NCBI GenBank assembly: GCA_010909165.1
Contig: MU008170.1
Coordinates: 1,674,001-1,738,000 of the forward strand
Reading direction: 5' to 3'
Length of the DNA stretch: 64,000 nt
From: Anthoceros angustus
Lineage: Eukaryota > Streptophyta > Anthocerotopsida > Anthocerotales > Anthocerotaceae
Position 1 is the stretch's first letter, and each line of letters opens with the position of its first letter. Of this stretch, positions 49,034-60,590 are shown piece after piece. Under the pieces are notes generated by a model. The model searched no databases. It had not been told where the DNA came from and saw only the letters and a list, made by a program, of their open reading frames with translations. The position numbers and the translations under genes are program-made.

Positions 49034-50354
49034 TGTCTGTAGCATGCCAAAGATTACTTAATGCTGGTAGGGCCACATCAAGGGAAAACGATATCCCCAG
49101 GTATGCAAAGCATTGACTAAAGAAGCTCTTACCTCAGACGGGAAACTTTTAGCAAAAGACACAGAAACCATTCCGTGCTGATCAGCGAGGTGTCAAAGCC
49201 AATATGATCAAAATGGGCTGCCAGCCTGTGAAAGCCACCAAGACTTCTGTGAGACACGAACTTGGAGGTGCTAACTCTAAGGTCGCGTACAAACATGTGG
49301 AGTTAGACGACGCACCGTGGACATTTTTTCACAAAAACTTCGTTGAAGACACGCTGCTGGACGTGACACCCTGTCAGGTTCTCCGGTAACAATCACTGAA
49401 CAGAACACTTTCCAGCAATGCGGCGAGCATCCAGAAGGCCTGTTCCTCGGTTTTCATCACAAGGAGCAACAGTGCTGCCACATAGTTCATTCCCTGAATA
49501 GAGTAAGCAGGCTCGGCGTTATATTCCATCCATTCCCCCAAAACCTTAACAGGACCTCGGATTCGCACGAGTTAAAGCTTTTGATACACAGGAAAGGCAC
49601 TACTACCTGGCAATAACCAATATCAGAATCTCGAAATGAGTAGGCAACGAGGACCCGACGCAATGTAGCCCTTCCTTCCTCGCTGTTCACCCAAGGATGA
49701 GATAGAAATGTCCTGGATAGATCCTACAGGACGTCACACCCGGTAAGATGTTGCCTTGCCTCAGGAGGCCTTCAAGTTAAGCAAGTTGGCAGATGGGGCC
49801 ACCACGTCTACAGACATCTCCTGCTTTGGAACGAGCTCAAATGGGAAACTTACCCGGTCAATCTGGTGTGTCGCAGGGGTTTGCCTATCAACCACAGCTT
49901 CAGTGAGGTCCTGGTAGTAACTATCGGGCACTGTGGATCGCTTCTTGGCAGCCCCAGACAAAGCCTGCCAAACTCGAGGTCTCAGAGACGGAGGGATGCC
50001 TTTCCAAATCAGCTTCTTCAGCTGGACAGACCTTGTTAGGTTGGATATGGAGAGATGACACAAGGTTGCCCTGCTCAGAATGAGCCGAAATTTCCGGCTG
50101 CAGATACCATCCTGCACCCTTGTTTGCCTCCATAGCCCACCACACCCGACCCTGCTCGGCAACCCTCTCCTTCACGAGATTGAAAACCACAGCATCTTCA
50201 GCTGACAGCTCGAGACAGAATCCATACATATCTACAACTTTAACGGTGATGTTCTTCCGTGTGTGAGTCAATCCTCTGCTCTCCACTCAGGTTTCCCAGG
50301 ATAACCTCGAACCAGGGCATCCTGAGAACCTCCCAAACGCTCAAAGCCGAACAT
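49034..50354 (-). pseudogene. TBC-domain gene, copy 2 (3'-truncated, frameshifted)
   Basis: Collinear with exons 1 to 4 of the intact gene, but the last three exons (TTLRVWDV onward) are absent because the unit junction lies in the preceding intron. Breaks against copy 1: loss of two bases near 50,050 (the SSLSISNLT stretch becomes SSLHIQPN), loss of one base at 49,386 in the SENLTG exon, and loss of one A near 49,155 in the CLFAKSF exon. Finger motifs remain (GYCQ, ATHQID). It cannot make a full TBC domain. Confidence 0.9.
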
Positions 50355-51999
50355 ATTCGTGGCTGTTCCACGGGATGACGCTAGGGTTGCTGTAGGACTT
50401 CCCCAAATAAATTTAGCCGCTCTTGGCTCTTCCGAATCCTCCCACCAGCGGCTCGCGTGCACGTTTTGAGACTCGCATGTCGTCTGAAGAACCCCAACTG
50501 TCTGTCTGCGCTCAGTAGACCTCGGTTACACTCCTGCTCCGATTCTCATATGTTAGATAAATATTTCGGTTACACTCCTGGTCTGATTCGCTGCTAGTAT
50601 GATCCTCATGTGCTGGACATATTTCAGTCACATTGCACGCTTCATCCCGCACTCATGCAGCTTTCAAATGACCAAGCCTCGGCAGCAAAACCACCTGACA
50701 AACATACCACAAAATCCATCAAAGAGCCGTTCCCATCCACTATCCTCACCACTACAGCAATCCTGGAAAGGCAGAACTGGCAAATCACTTCACCAAGCCA
50801 GAATGCCAGCGATTCCCCTCCTGAACGGGACGAGAGGTTGCAAATGAGTCGAACCGCAAACGTACGGGTTGCCAAATTCCGACCACAGCTCGGAAGGCTG
50901 ATTTCCGGCACTCTTGCGCATCAATGATCAACAGACCTAAAGGCACTCGAAAACACTCTAACCACGAATCACAGCAAGCGCAATGTCTGCTACGCCGCAG
51001 AGCAAGCGCTCCCGTTCGGCATCACACAACCCCAGCAGAACACATGATGCGCCAGTTCAAATTCCGAACGAAGTAAGCCAGAAAGAAAACACGGAAACCG
51101 TACAATGCCATTCGAAAAACATGCAGCCACTCCAAAAACAGGACAGCAAGCTTGAGTCACAGCTACCGGCAAGCACAATCCACTTCAACAAAACTCACCA
51201 GGCACAGATCGGGCACAGCGCATCCGTCCTCAAGCACACGGTCACCCCCCCGCTCCTGGAAATCGCAGCTAGCCCTGACCGAGATCCGCTCCCACGGCTC
51301 CAACGGTCTCCGTCTTCACCAAACCGGCAGCAGCGCAGGAAACAGGAACAAGCAGCGCAGCGGGGGCAACAGAACCCGGCGTCTGAGAGCGGAAGCTGGC
51401 GGAAGGGCCGGGCATAACCGACAAACAAAGCAAAGCGCCACCGATCCACGGCCCAGCCAGCCACCTTGCGGGAGCGCGCATCAAGCCCGAGGCTCAAAAT
51501 CGCAGATTTTCCCCGCCCGCTGCACAAGCAAAAGCAGCAGGCGGCATTGCACCAACCAGCTGCGGGCGCGTGGGGTTTGCGACAGAGGAGGAGGCGGAGA
51601 AGCAACAGCAGAAGCAGCAGTCGTAGCAGATGTGAAGACATAGAGCATGTGGAGGCGCTAACAGAGATGTGGGGCATGTGGAGGCGCTAACAGAGATGTG
51701 GGGCGTTGCCTTCGCACAAGCTGTTACGGCCCGACGACCACGTGCCAGAATAACTTGGCACTTAGCCTTGCCAACTGGAACGAGGCTACCTGGAAGAAGA
51801 AGTCGCACGACCGTCGGCGCCGCGTTAGAGAATCCCACTGGGGAGTGTGTCACCGGCTGCCTCAGCCCACAGCGAAATAGAAAAAAAGGCCGCAAGTCTC
51901 CCGGTCGTGAGGGAAATGGCCCAGTGTACACAAGGGGAATGTGGAGACTTTATAAAAGGAACGAGATGGGAAATCCCATGTACCCGGAGGCGAAAAAAA
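50355..51999. other. TBC upstream region, unit 2
   Basis: Counterpart of 37,046-38,644. At 51,645-51,705 AGCATGTGGAGGCGCTAACA is duplicated where unit 1 has one copy. The TATA-like GACTTTATAAAAGGAACGAG recurs at about 51,946. No gene assigned. Confidence 0.5.
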
Positions 52000-52780
52000 G
52001 GGACAACCACGACGGGGCACCAGGTTAGGGGCGTGCCCCGCACTAATCTACCCTATAACCCCCAATCGTCCCCAAGATGTTGCCGTTCGAGATAGGGAAG
52101 GGCCTACTTATCATTGGTGCCACATCTCTAGCACTCGTGATCATCCTAAAGATTGCGCTGGCCAACACCCTTTGTAGGGAATGGAAACCCGTTGCCTGAA
52201 ATATGCCACAACACTGGAAAGGGGGAGGCCAACCCCGCCCCTATCGTTGTGGTAGGCCCTTGCGCACTCCTTGATAAAACGAGAAAAAACCTTACCTAAG
52301 GCCCCATGGGTTTCAATGGCAAGGGGGATGAAAATGCGACCTTGTTGCATGGGCCTGTACTTGTAAATTTTCCTAGTTGCCCTTGGCCAACACGGAGGTT
52401 GATGATGACATGTCGCTTCGGAATTGGTTGGGTCGGTGACAACCACGTGCGCAACATCATCCCAGCGCCAAGAAAAAGGTCGCTTTGATAGAGGCCATTG
52501 AGCGGAGAGACGCCATTGAGCGAGCTTTGATAGACGCCATTGAGCTTTGATAGAGGCGCCATTGAGCAGCTTTGATAGAGCGCATTGACGCGCTCCTTGA
52601 AAGGGAAGAAACCGCTCTCCTTGGCCATCGAGGACATGGCGTCTTGAGCAGGCGTAGGATACCGCGAAACTTCATCGCGGTGAAAAGAAGTGATGCGATT
52701 GAATGCCGGGCAGGCGGCCAGACCTAGGAACACACACCCTTCCTAAGCAAGGCGGCGAGATCCGTAGGACGAGGAATAGA
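52000..52780 (-). mobile_element. LINE C-terminal remnant in unit 2
   Basis: Reverse-strand remnants FIPLAIETHGALGKVFSRFI and SSVVAYFRQRVSIP are clearer here than in unit 1, while the ADVVVTDPT part is eroded. It sits at the same place in the unit, so the LINE was present before the duplication. Confidence 0.75.
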
Positions 52781-52787
52781 CACGAGG

Positions 52788-52922
52788 TAGGTGGTAACAC
52801 CAGGAAAGGCTTATATAAGAAGCTCCATATACAGTGAATTTTCTATTTAGTCACGTAGGTAACACCAGGAAAGGCTTATATAAGAAGCTACATATACAGT
52901 GAATTTTCTATTTAGTCACGTA
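52788..52922 (+). repeat. 67-bp tandem duplication, unit 2 only
   Basis: GGTAACACCAGGAAAGGCTT...CAGTGAATTTTCTATTTAGT occurs twice; unit 1 has it once at 39,543. Confidence 0.9.
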
Positions 52923-53732
52923 GTCGGTCCCCTAACATTTTGTGATTCTTACAATACATCATCACAATCAATGCAATTAAAAATATTTTTTTTTCTCTCA
53001 CGACTTAAAAAAAATAAAGATTAATAGGTTTTTAGTTACTCAACCAACCAGAGGCTGTCAAATGCTCATCACCCAAATCTCCTCCTACAAGACTTTTATT
53101 TTCAACAGTTTATCATTCAAGGTTACCGAACACCCCCAGTGCACTATCCGTAATAGGGAGCAAGTATATGTTTTTTCCACTACTCGCTGGTTAGAAGGGT
53201 GTGGCACAAAGTGGAAAAGTGGAGGGGACGCAGACGCAAGGTGTGGAGAAGTTGATGGCGGCCGGTCTGGGCTGGGCCCATGCCAAATGTCTTAAGATTC
53301 AAGCGATGCACAAGGTCTTTACTACTAGTTCAAGTTTTTGATCACGAGATAAAGGATAAGGGGTAAGTCAAGATGAGGACATATTTAGATTACAGAGGTT
53401 CACAAAAAGGGTTGAAAACGCTAGAAGGAACCCTTTAAAATGAAAAAAAAATAAAAAAATATGTAGAGAGAACAAAAAATGCCAAAACTCAAGGGCAAGT
53501 GCACGCACTTATATCCTAAAACTAAATTTTTTTGGGTTTGTTTCATTGTTTTTTGATTTTTTGTTCATTTTTTTGGGAATGAACCGTTTGGGAATGCACT
53601 AGGAAGCATGAACCGTATGGGTTCATGCCTCTAGGGTGTTCTTGACCCCAGGTGCTCACACAAGTGCGTATTCTTAAAGTCTACATTTTGCTGTAATCCC
53701 ATTGTAATGCACTATAGTGAACTTTCTATAAA
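52923..53732. other. AT-rich block left of the insertion, unit 2
   Basis: Counterpart of about 39,610-40,335, with a private stretch near 53,000-53,090. No gene seen. Confidence 0.5.
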
Positions 53733-55277
53733 CAGTCGGCCCCCCCTAATTGGAAACTCTATAAATGGGATTCCTCTGTAAATGGGACCTCCCATCCTAC
53801 TTTCTTTAGTTTACAATGTAATAAATTGGACTTTTCCCTAAATGGTAATTGGGACCTTTTGAAACATACATTCATGTTAGTTTCACCTCTCTAAATGGGA
53901 CTTCTAATTTTTTACTAAAAAAAAATAAAAAAGAAAGAAAAAAGAATCGATTATTTCAGAGCACAATAGACTTTTAGGTGTGATTGAAGACTCTTAAGCT
54001 AAGCTTTTTCCTTTATGATAGGTAGAGGGTTTTTGATGTTGCTTAGAGAGAGTGCTAGCTTTCAAACAACTATACCGTACCCAAAGGGGTGGTTCAACAG
54101 GGTAATGCCGAAATAATTATTTTTTGAAAACTATAAGGTTCAACATACATATTAATATTTTTTAAAATTTCAACATTTATAAAAAATAATCTTATAAAAT
54201 TTCAACATTTATTAAAATACATAGGTATCTATATACAACTAATAGATGTGTGTAGACCTCCCCTAAACAAGCCCTAATCTTCCGACTCCACTCCAGCTGA
54301 GGTTGTAGCCTCAACAAGAGAGCCAAGGACCTGGTTCCAAGATCACCGCCTTGCGCAGCCCATGTGCGCATCTGCGGGCTCGCGAGCCTCGCGAGCCTCA
54401 CGATTGCGGAAGAAAGCCGGCCGCAGCTCATGAGCCTCACGAGGGCCGTGACCGCAGCTCGCGAGCCTCACGATAGATTGCTCGCGAGCCTCACGAGGCC
54501 GCCAGATCTCGCAGCTCGCGAGCCTCACGAGGCCGCCATCCGCATCTTGGTTGGGCAGCTCGCGAGCCTCACGAGCCGCCGATCCGCAGCTCGCAGGTTG
54601 CCGCATCGCAGCTCGCGAGCCTCACGAGGCTGCGCATCTGCGGGCTCGCGAGCCTCACGAGGCCGCTGCATGAGCTCGCGAGCCTCACAGGCCGCAGACC
54701 GCAGCTCGCGAGCCTCACGAGGCCGCCGTGACTGTGCTCGCGAGCCTCACGAGGCTGCGCATCTGCGGGCTCATGAGCCTCACGAGGCCGGCCAGACCGC
54801 AGCTCGCAGGTGCTACATCCGCAGCTCATGAGCCTCGCGAGCCTCGCGAGGTTCTTTGCATCTGGGGCTCGCGAGCCTCGCGAGCCTCGCGAGGTCAGAG
54901 CTCACCCTTGGTCCAGCAAGGCGAGCAAGGCAGCTCACGGCCAAGCAAGACCGCGAGGCTGTGCAGCCTCACCGCGCATGAGGTTGCTCCTTTCTCTGTT
55001 TCGGCATTTTAGACTCTTAAATATTTACACATATCGATTTTAAGCATAATAGCTTTTAGATTTTCAACTTTATTAATTCTAATTAATTAACCCCAATCAC
55101 CCATAGAGAAGTGGTAAAAGTTATTTTTGGTTAAATCTATCAATCAAAATTTAAAAATTTCTTTTTTGGTTATTTTTAAGTTTTTAATATTTTTAAAATT
55201 TAAATATTAAAAACACCTCCCCTAATGGGACTTCTAAAGCCACTCCGAACCCCCCAATTAGGGGAGGGGGTGGATTG
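53733..55277. mobile_element. Terminal-inverted-repeat element, non-autonomous
   Basis: Present in unit 2 and absent at the matching site in unit 1 (about 40,335), so it inserted after the units separated or was lost from unit 1. The left end reads CAGTCGGCCCCCCCTAATTG and the right end CCAATTAGGGGAGGGGGTGG, then ATTG next to TA. Subterminal AAATGGGAC/AATGGGACTT motifs and CTCTATAAATGGG recall pogo-like DNA transposons and MITEs. No transposase frame is visible. The centre carries a CTCGCGAG-rich array. Exact ends and target duplication are uncertain. Confidence 0.7.
54360..54965. repeat. CTCGCGAG-rich palindromic array
   Basis: About seventeen copies of (CG)CGAGCCTC(A/G)CGAGG at spacings mostly of 20 to 50 bases, separated by CCGCAGCT or CATCTGCGGG. 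CTCGCGAG and the flanking arms are self-complementary. GC and CpG content is far above the AT-rich flanks. Confidence 0.9.
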
Positions 55278-56857
55278 TACTCATGTTTGATCGAGGCTAG
55301 GCTAGGCGCTAGGCGCGAAGCACGGTCACATTCATTCGTAAGTGTACCCTAAACCCCCAAGGAGTAAGGAGGTCCAAATATCCGCACTTGTGCGCGCAAG
55401 GGGTCCATGCAAAGATGGCACTTGCTCAATGGAGGGGCCCAAGCCACGGGGACTAGCTCTCGTTACCTGGAAGCTATCTATCACTCCCAACCTTAGGATT
55501 CTTTACCCTGGAGCTATTTTTAAGCTATTTAAGATGTCAGTAATCTAGACTAAGGAAGGGTATGCTTGCCACTAGACCTGAAGATGCTGCGCCTGCCTCA
55601 CTCGAAGTCCTCTTGATAATTAATCCCTTTGCAGGTTGCCGAAGGAAAGCCACCACAGAACACGATTGCCGGAAGAAAGCCACCACCAAACGCAAGGTGA
55701 CAAAAAATACAATGTTTCCGTGTGCTTAATTCTTTATCATATATTAAATTATATATATTATGATTTATGTATACAAAGCGATTCAAGATCTCCTCCATAT
55801 GGGGGTGTGTGTGGAGACGGCAAACGGAATAAACTTAGCGTGTCTTCGGACTCGGTGAAGAGAAATCGAAACCCGTTTTGAGTGGATGTGATGCCCAATC
55901 ATATTTATCTTGTTCTTATTCTTCGCTTTAACAATTAATCATAACAAAAATACAAATAATATATCCTTGTTGAATTGAGCCAAGAAAGGCCACGCAAGGA
56001 GAGCATGCAGTTCCAGCCATGCAACTACTAAGATACATAATGCCCCGGAAAAACCAAATGAAAGTAGGGTTCCGCCAACTTCTGATTGCAATGTACAAGC
56101 GCGGTGGCCTATGCTACTTGCTCATGCATCACAATCTGCACTGTGGAACTGTTCCGAGCCATTCACATTCATAAACACACCATCCAAATGTGATAAACAA
56201 TGCAACAAACTACAGCCACACAAATACCAGGAACCGGGCCAGAACTTCTTGCCGAAGGAGAAGTGGCAAACCTGAATTGCAACCAGGAAATCATCTGCGA
56301 ATCCAGGAGGGAAGAAGACATCTGGAAGCTTCTTGGTTTTTCCAGCACACATCCATCACAAGATGCAGGTTTGCTTCAAAGAATCATCCAAGTAAGCAAA
56401 CGAATCATCGACATCCCCATCATTTCACACTCAATCGCACATCCTACCTGCACCGCACCACACTCACTCACTATGCAACCGACGTCACCGCCTAGCATCA
56501 AGACTCCATTCCAATCCCCTTCTCGAAATAGTATTTTGCAATCTCTCTCTGCAGCAGCAGGCTTTCCCTTCTACAACCTCTTTCTCCCAACTAGAGTTTC
56601 CGCTGGTGGAATAGCGCCTCCGCAGCAGCCTCCGACTCCCACAAGCATCTTTCAAAGGGGATAAGAGCCCTTGCAACCTAGTCGAACATTGTCCAACTCC
56701 GCTCTTGTCGTTTCAGTCTTGTACTCCTATCCATGCCTCATCAGATGGACCATAAAAAAGCAAGACACTTCGCGATCTGAAAAACAAAACAGTGCCAAGG
56801 CAGTCACAGCTGTATACCTCGACGAGGATGCTACCGAATTGTATGCATCATCGTGTG
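55278..56857. other. AT-rich block and region downstream of the fusion gene, unit 2
   Basis: Counterpart of 41,210-42,821 in unit 1. The sequence from CTCATGTTTGATCGAGGC continues to the stop of the lipase-GTPase gene. No gene seen. Confidence 0.5.
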
Positions 56858-59684
56858 CTACAGTCCTTTCAGGATTGAAAGAACCTTTTCAGTGGCTCCG
56901 TCCTTCAAGAGGACACCCCTCTCCTTCAGCAGCGTGATCTGCTCCTCATACAACTCCTCCTCTGATCGCAATACCGTGAGAAGCACATTTTGTAGGGTGA
57001 TGTTGGAACAGATGGCAAATTCCTCCTTCATACGCTGAAGCTTCTCAAGGTCCAATTCTTTCCAAACCTTTGCAACCCTTGTACCTTGCAGGTGGGAATC
57101 CATATGGTTCACCAAAAGCATCTGCTTCGCAGCCGGGCACACTTTCTTCTTATCAATCGTTTGGCCAAGCTCATGGTCCTGTTTCTGCACGTCTCCCTTG
57201 AACATCGCCATGACGAAGCAAAAGCACCTGCTCCAAGCACGCCAGCCAAAAATCCTCGCCGCGATGTGGGTTGATGTGTCCACACAGCAGTGACTTGTGT
57301 GACCGCTGGAAAGTGGCAGGTCACACCTGTAGACTTGCATACTTGCCGTGTGTTCGATTAGAGTGAGCTTTCTCTGATTATGCATTCACCTCCGCCACAC
57401 TTGCTCAACATGCATTGCACAAGAGTGGTCTTGCCCACATTCTCCTCCCCAACCAGAAGAATTACTTTATAGAAAATGCGGAGTTTCTCATCTCGCAAAT
57501 GTCATGTATCACGGCTCGGTCCACAAACCGTAGCCGTGACTCTTGCTCTAGTCCGTCTTCTGCGGTTTGATGGAATCCGTGTTCCGGGAGCTTGGAGGTC
57601 GATTTGTTCATGCTTAGTTTCAAAACATCCGAGTGGTCCTTATAATCGTCCTCTCCATCAATCCATCGCTACTCATCTCGCTCATTCCGAGCACCAACCA
57701 GCCTTGAGAAAGTCTTCATCATACTTTCCCGTTTACTCGTCCTCTAGTATAATTTGTTTCGGTTCCATCGACGCACTATGACAAAGGCCGTACTAAAGCT
57801 GGATTGCTACCATTCCTCCTCGCTAATCGCTAGTACGCCACTACCGCTCGCAATTGTTGAAAGCTACACACTAGTGTCGAAATTGCACTGCGACTCTTGC
57901 GGGTCTCGGTTTACGATCAAACAGATGCTCAATCGACCGATTTTCATCAATCCCTCATCATTTGTGAAATATGTCTTCTCTATTTCTACGAAGGAGCATG
58001 TCGCCAGTGATAACTTCTGCCAGAGAGTCGAGACTCCCGCAAGTCATCCACGATGAGGTTGCTGATTGGTCGACACCTCGCCAAACTTCGCAAGGTGAAT
58101 TTGAAAGGTATTTGTGTGCGTGAGGAAAGGTTGTGCCGGTGGGAGGTCTAAACTGTAGCAACAACCGGCTCCATGGTCACTGCAGTTGAAGCACGTGTCG
58201 AGGCGAATTTGCAAAGGCGGAAATACGCTCACCCACAAGGCTATCCTCATAATCTTCACCCAATGGTTTGAAGGTGTTGTCGCTTTGTTATGCAAAAGCG
58301 ATCTCCAGTTGGATTGTCTTATCGTGAGACAATCCTTTTCGGCGTCCATGCCTTTTATGTCAGCTGAAAGGCATAAATCACATGTAGCTTTGGTCGCATC
58401 TGCGATCCTTTTCACCTCTGCGTACCATTTCACAGGAACGTCCTTAACCCTCGCCTCTCGAAACAAGAGCTCCAGATGTTCTCCCGTCACGGACACAATA
58501 ATCTTCTTCTGATCTGCACTGAGTCTGCGAGACACCCCAAGCATCTTAGGCAGAGGTCCGAGTTCAACTAGAGGTGGATCAACATGACCAGGATCAGGGC
58601 CAACTACGGTTGGTTGCCCGCTGGACCACTTGAGGATTTTCTCCAAGTAGACCGCCATTTTGTGAGACTTTATGTGCGCCTCTGTGATTTCGCCCTGCAG
58701 CTCCTCCCCGGCTTCGTCCAGCCGGCGCTAGGTAGAAATTATCGGACTTCTCCAGCCCCATGGGAACATACCATGCGTTACGTTGTGTGTGCTCACGCTT
58801 CACCTCCAAGCTGCAACTAGTGTGGTGATGTAGCCTGCGGCCTTGAACAACATCTCTTCGGGCGAAATCCCTCGCCCCACCCAATCACACAGGAGATAGG
58901 CGGCCACGTACAGGAACAGGTACTTTACATTTTCCTCCACGTCCTGTAAAAGATCATCGAATTTCTGGGGGGGCCTCACTTGATCGAAAATGGCCTTCAC
59001 CTGCTCCGCCACCAGTCTTGTGGCATTGCAAACCGATCGGGGCAGGTTGTTGAAGAGTCTGGGAACAGGGTCCTCTGGTGTCACAATGTTGAAGAGCCTA
59101 TCCTCGATGCCATTCTTTCTCGTAGTCTTGCCTCCGCCAATGTGGGAGCCCCAAACCCGATTGCGATAGCCCGAACTTGTCTAGTATCAAGTGTCCGGAG
59201 AAAAGTGGCCACCCTGTACTTGATAAGAACCGGATGCAACGCGCCTCCCAAGCTATGCCCATGAACACCACTTTTGTGGGGACGCCGTAACATGGGTGTT
59301 CGGACTGAAGAGGTCGTGGAGGAGGAGCACCGAAAGACGGCCACCCAAGAGCCGAAGCCTCGATGGAAGAGGCCATCTGGACCCGCCCACGCACGAGCTC
59401 ATTGTTGTTCGTCAGCTCGCACACCGGTGTCGATCAGACGTGCCGCTCTTGGTGCCGAGGATGTAGAGTGTGCCATCCGCCCCTCGGCACACACCATCTT
59501 CGACTCCACGCCCCTCGGCCGTGGTGTGGACGAACTCGAAAGGTGGTCCGAGCTGGGACCTTCGCACCTCCGCCTGAAGTTGAGCTTGGTCATCGAAGTA
59601 GACGATGCGGCTGAGAAAGGCAGCTCGCTCTACGCAGGCCACTGACGGCTGGAAGCTTCCTGCATTGCCCTCGACCGTCGCCAT
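56858..59684 (-). pseudogene. Lipase class 3 / P-loop GTPase fusion, copy 2
   Basis: ATG at 59684 (MATVEGNAGSFQPSV). The lipase part has SGVHGHSLGGAL (serine elbow GHSLG), RAIAIGFGAPTLAEARLRE and, after a one-base frameshift near 59,115, LFNIVTPEDPVPRLFNNLP, whose Asp fits the catalytic acid. A helical stretch follows (AEQVKAIFDQVRPPQKFDDL, YLFLYVAAYLLCDWVGRGIS), then ARVKDVPVKWYAEVKRIADA. Near 57,460 comes a P-loop FYKVILLVGEENVGKTTLVQ, then LLVNHMDSHLQG (NxxD, possible G4), and a C-terminal helix to the stop at 56858 (GATEKVLSILKGL). Several frameshifts separate the parts, and introns may account for some. Roc-type GTPases are the nearest P-loop match I can suggest. Whether a functional form exists is unknown. 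Confidence 0.72.
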
Positions 59685-59759
59685 GGGCCAACAATGTCCT
59701 TCACTCTGTCAACTCAACTGTTAGGAAAAGAGGTGAGACTTTATAAAGAGATGAGACTT

Positions 59760-60590
59760 CTGAGAGGCAGAACACTCCCATACACTACGAGTAGGGCTTG
59801 ATGTAGTCCTAGCCTTGAACCCCATCGATCAACACGAAACCACTTGCACACACCGCATCCCACTAATTGGTGGGCTTGGCCTTATAGTCCTAGCCTTGGA
59901 TCCTCGGTCACTTGACCTTGAATCCTATTGGTTACTTGACCGAGTCCTATTGGTTACTTGACCTTGAGTCTAATAGCACTTTGACCTTGAGTCCTATTGG
60001 TCACTTGACCTTGAATCCTCCTAGTAACTTCACTTGCCCTTTACTTTTGGACTTTCTAGAAGATACGTTTTTGGACTTTCTAAAAGATTCTCTGTAGAAG
60101 ATTCGTGACTTTCAAGTTTGTTATTTTTAGTGACTGTGGACGGGGTTGTTAATTTTAGTGACTGTGGACCCCGGGTCCGTCGACTTGGACTTTCTACAAG
60201 ATACTTTGTTGGACTTTTAAAAGGTACTTTGTAGAAGATGTGACTTTCAAGTTTGTTATTTTTAGTGATTGTGGACGGGGTCCATCGACTTTTTGGACTT
60301 TCTAGAAGATACTTTTTGGACCTTCTAAAAGATTCTTTGTAGAAGATGCGTGACTTTCAAGTTTGTTATTTTTAGTGATTGTGGACGAGGTCCATTGACT
60401 TTTTGGACTTTCTAGAACATACTTTTTGGACCTTCTAAAAGATTCTTTGTAGAAGATGCGTGACTTTCAAGTTTGTTATTTTTAGAGCACTTTGACTTTC
60501 AAGTTTGTTATTTTAGGGCACTCTTCATAACCTGTTTTAGAGCACTCTTCACAACCTATTTTTAGGGCACTCTTCAAATGCTACAATCCA
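59760..60590 (+). repeat. 24-bp and about 110-bp tandem arrays, unit 2
   Basis: Same arrays as 46,856-47,640, with a few copies shortened by small deletions. Confidence 0.88.

Noticed and set aside
54360-54965. Coding repeat frames in the CTCGCGAG array
   Set aside because: Short frames on both strands mirror the palindromic DNA repeat; no start context, splice pattern or domain supports a protein.
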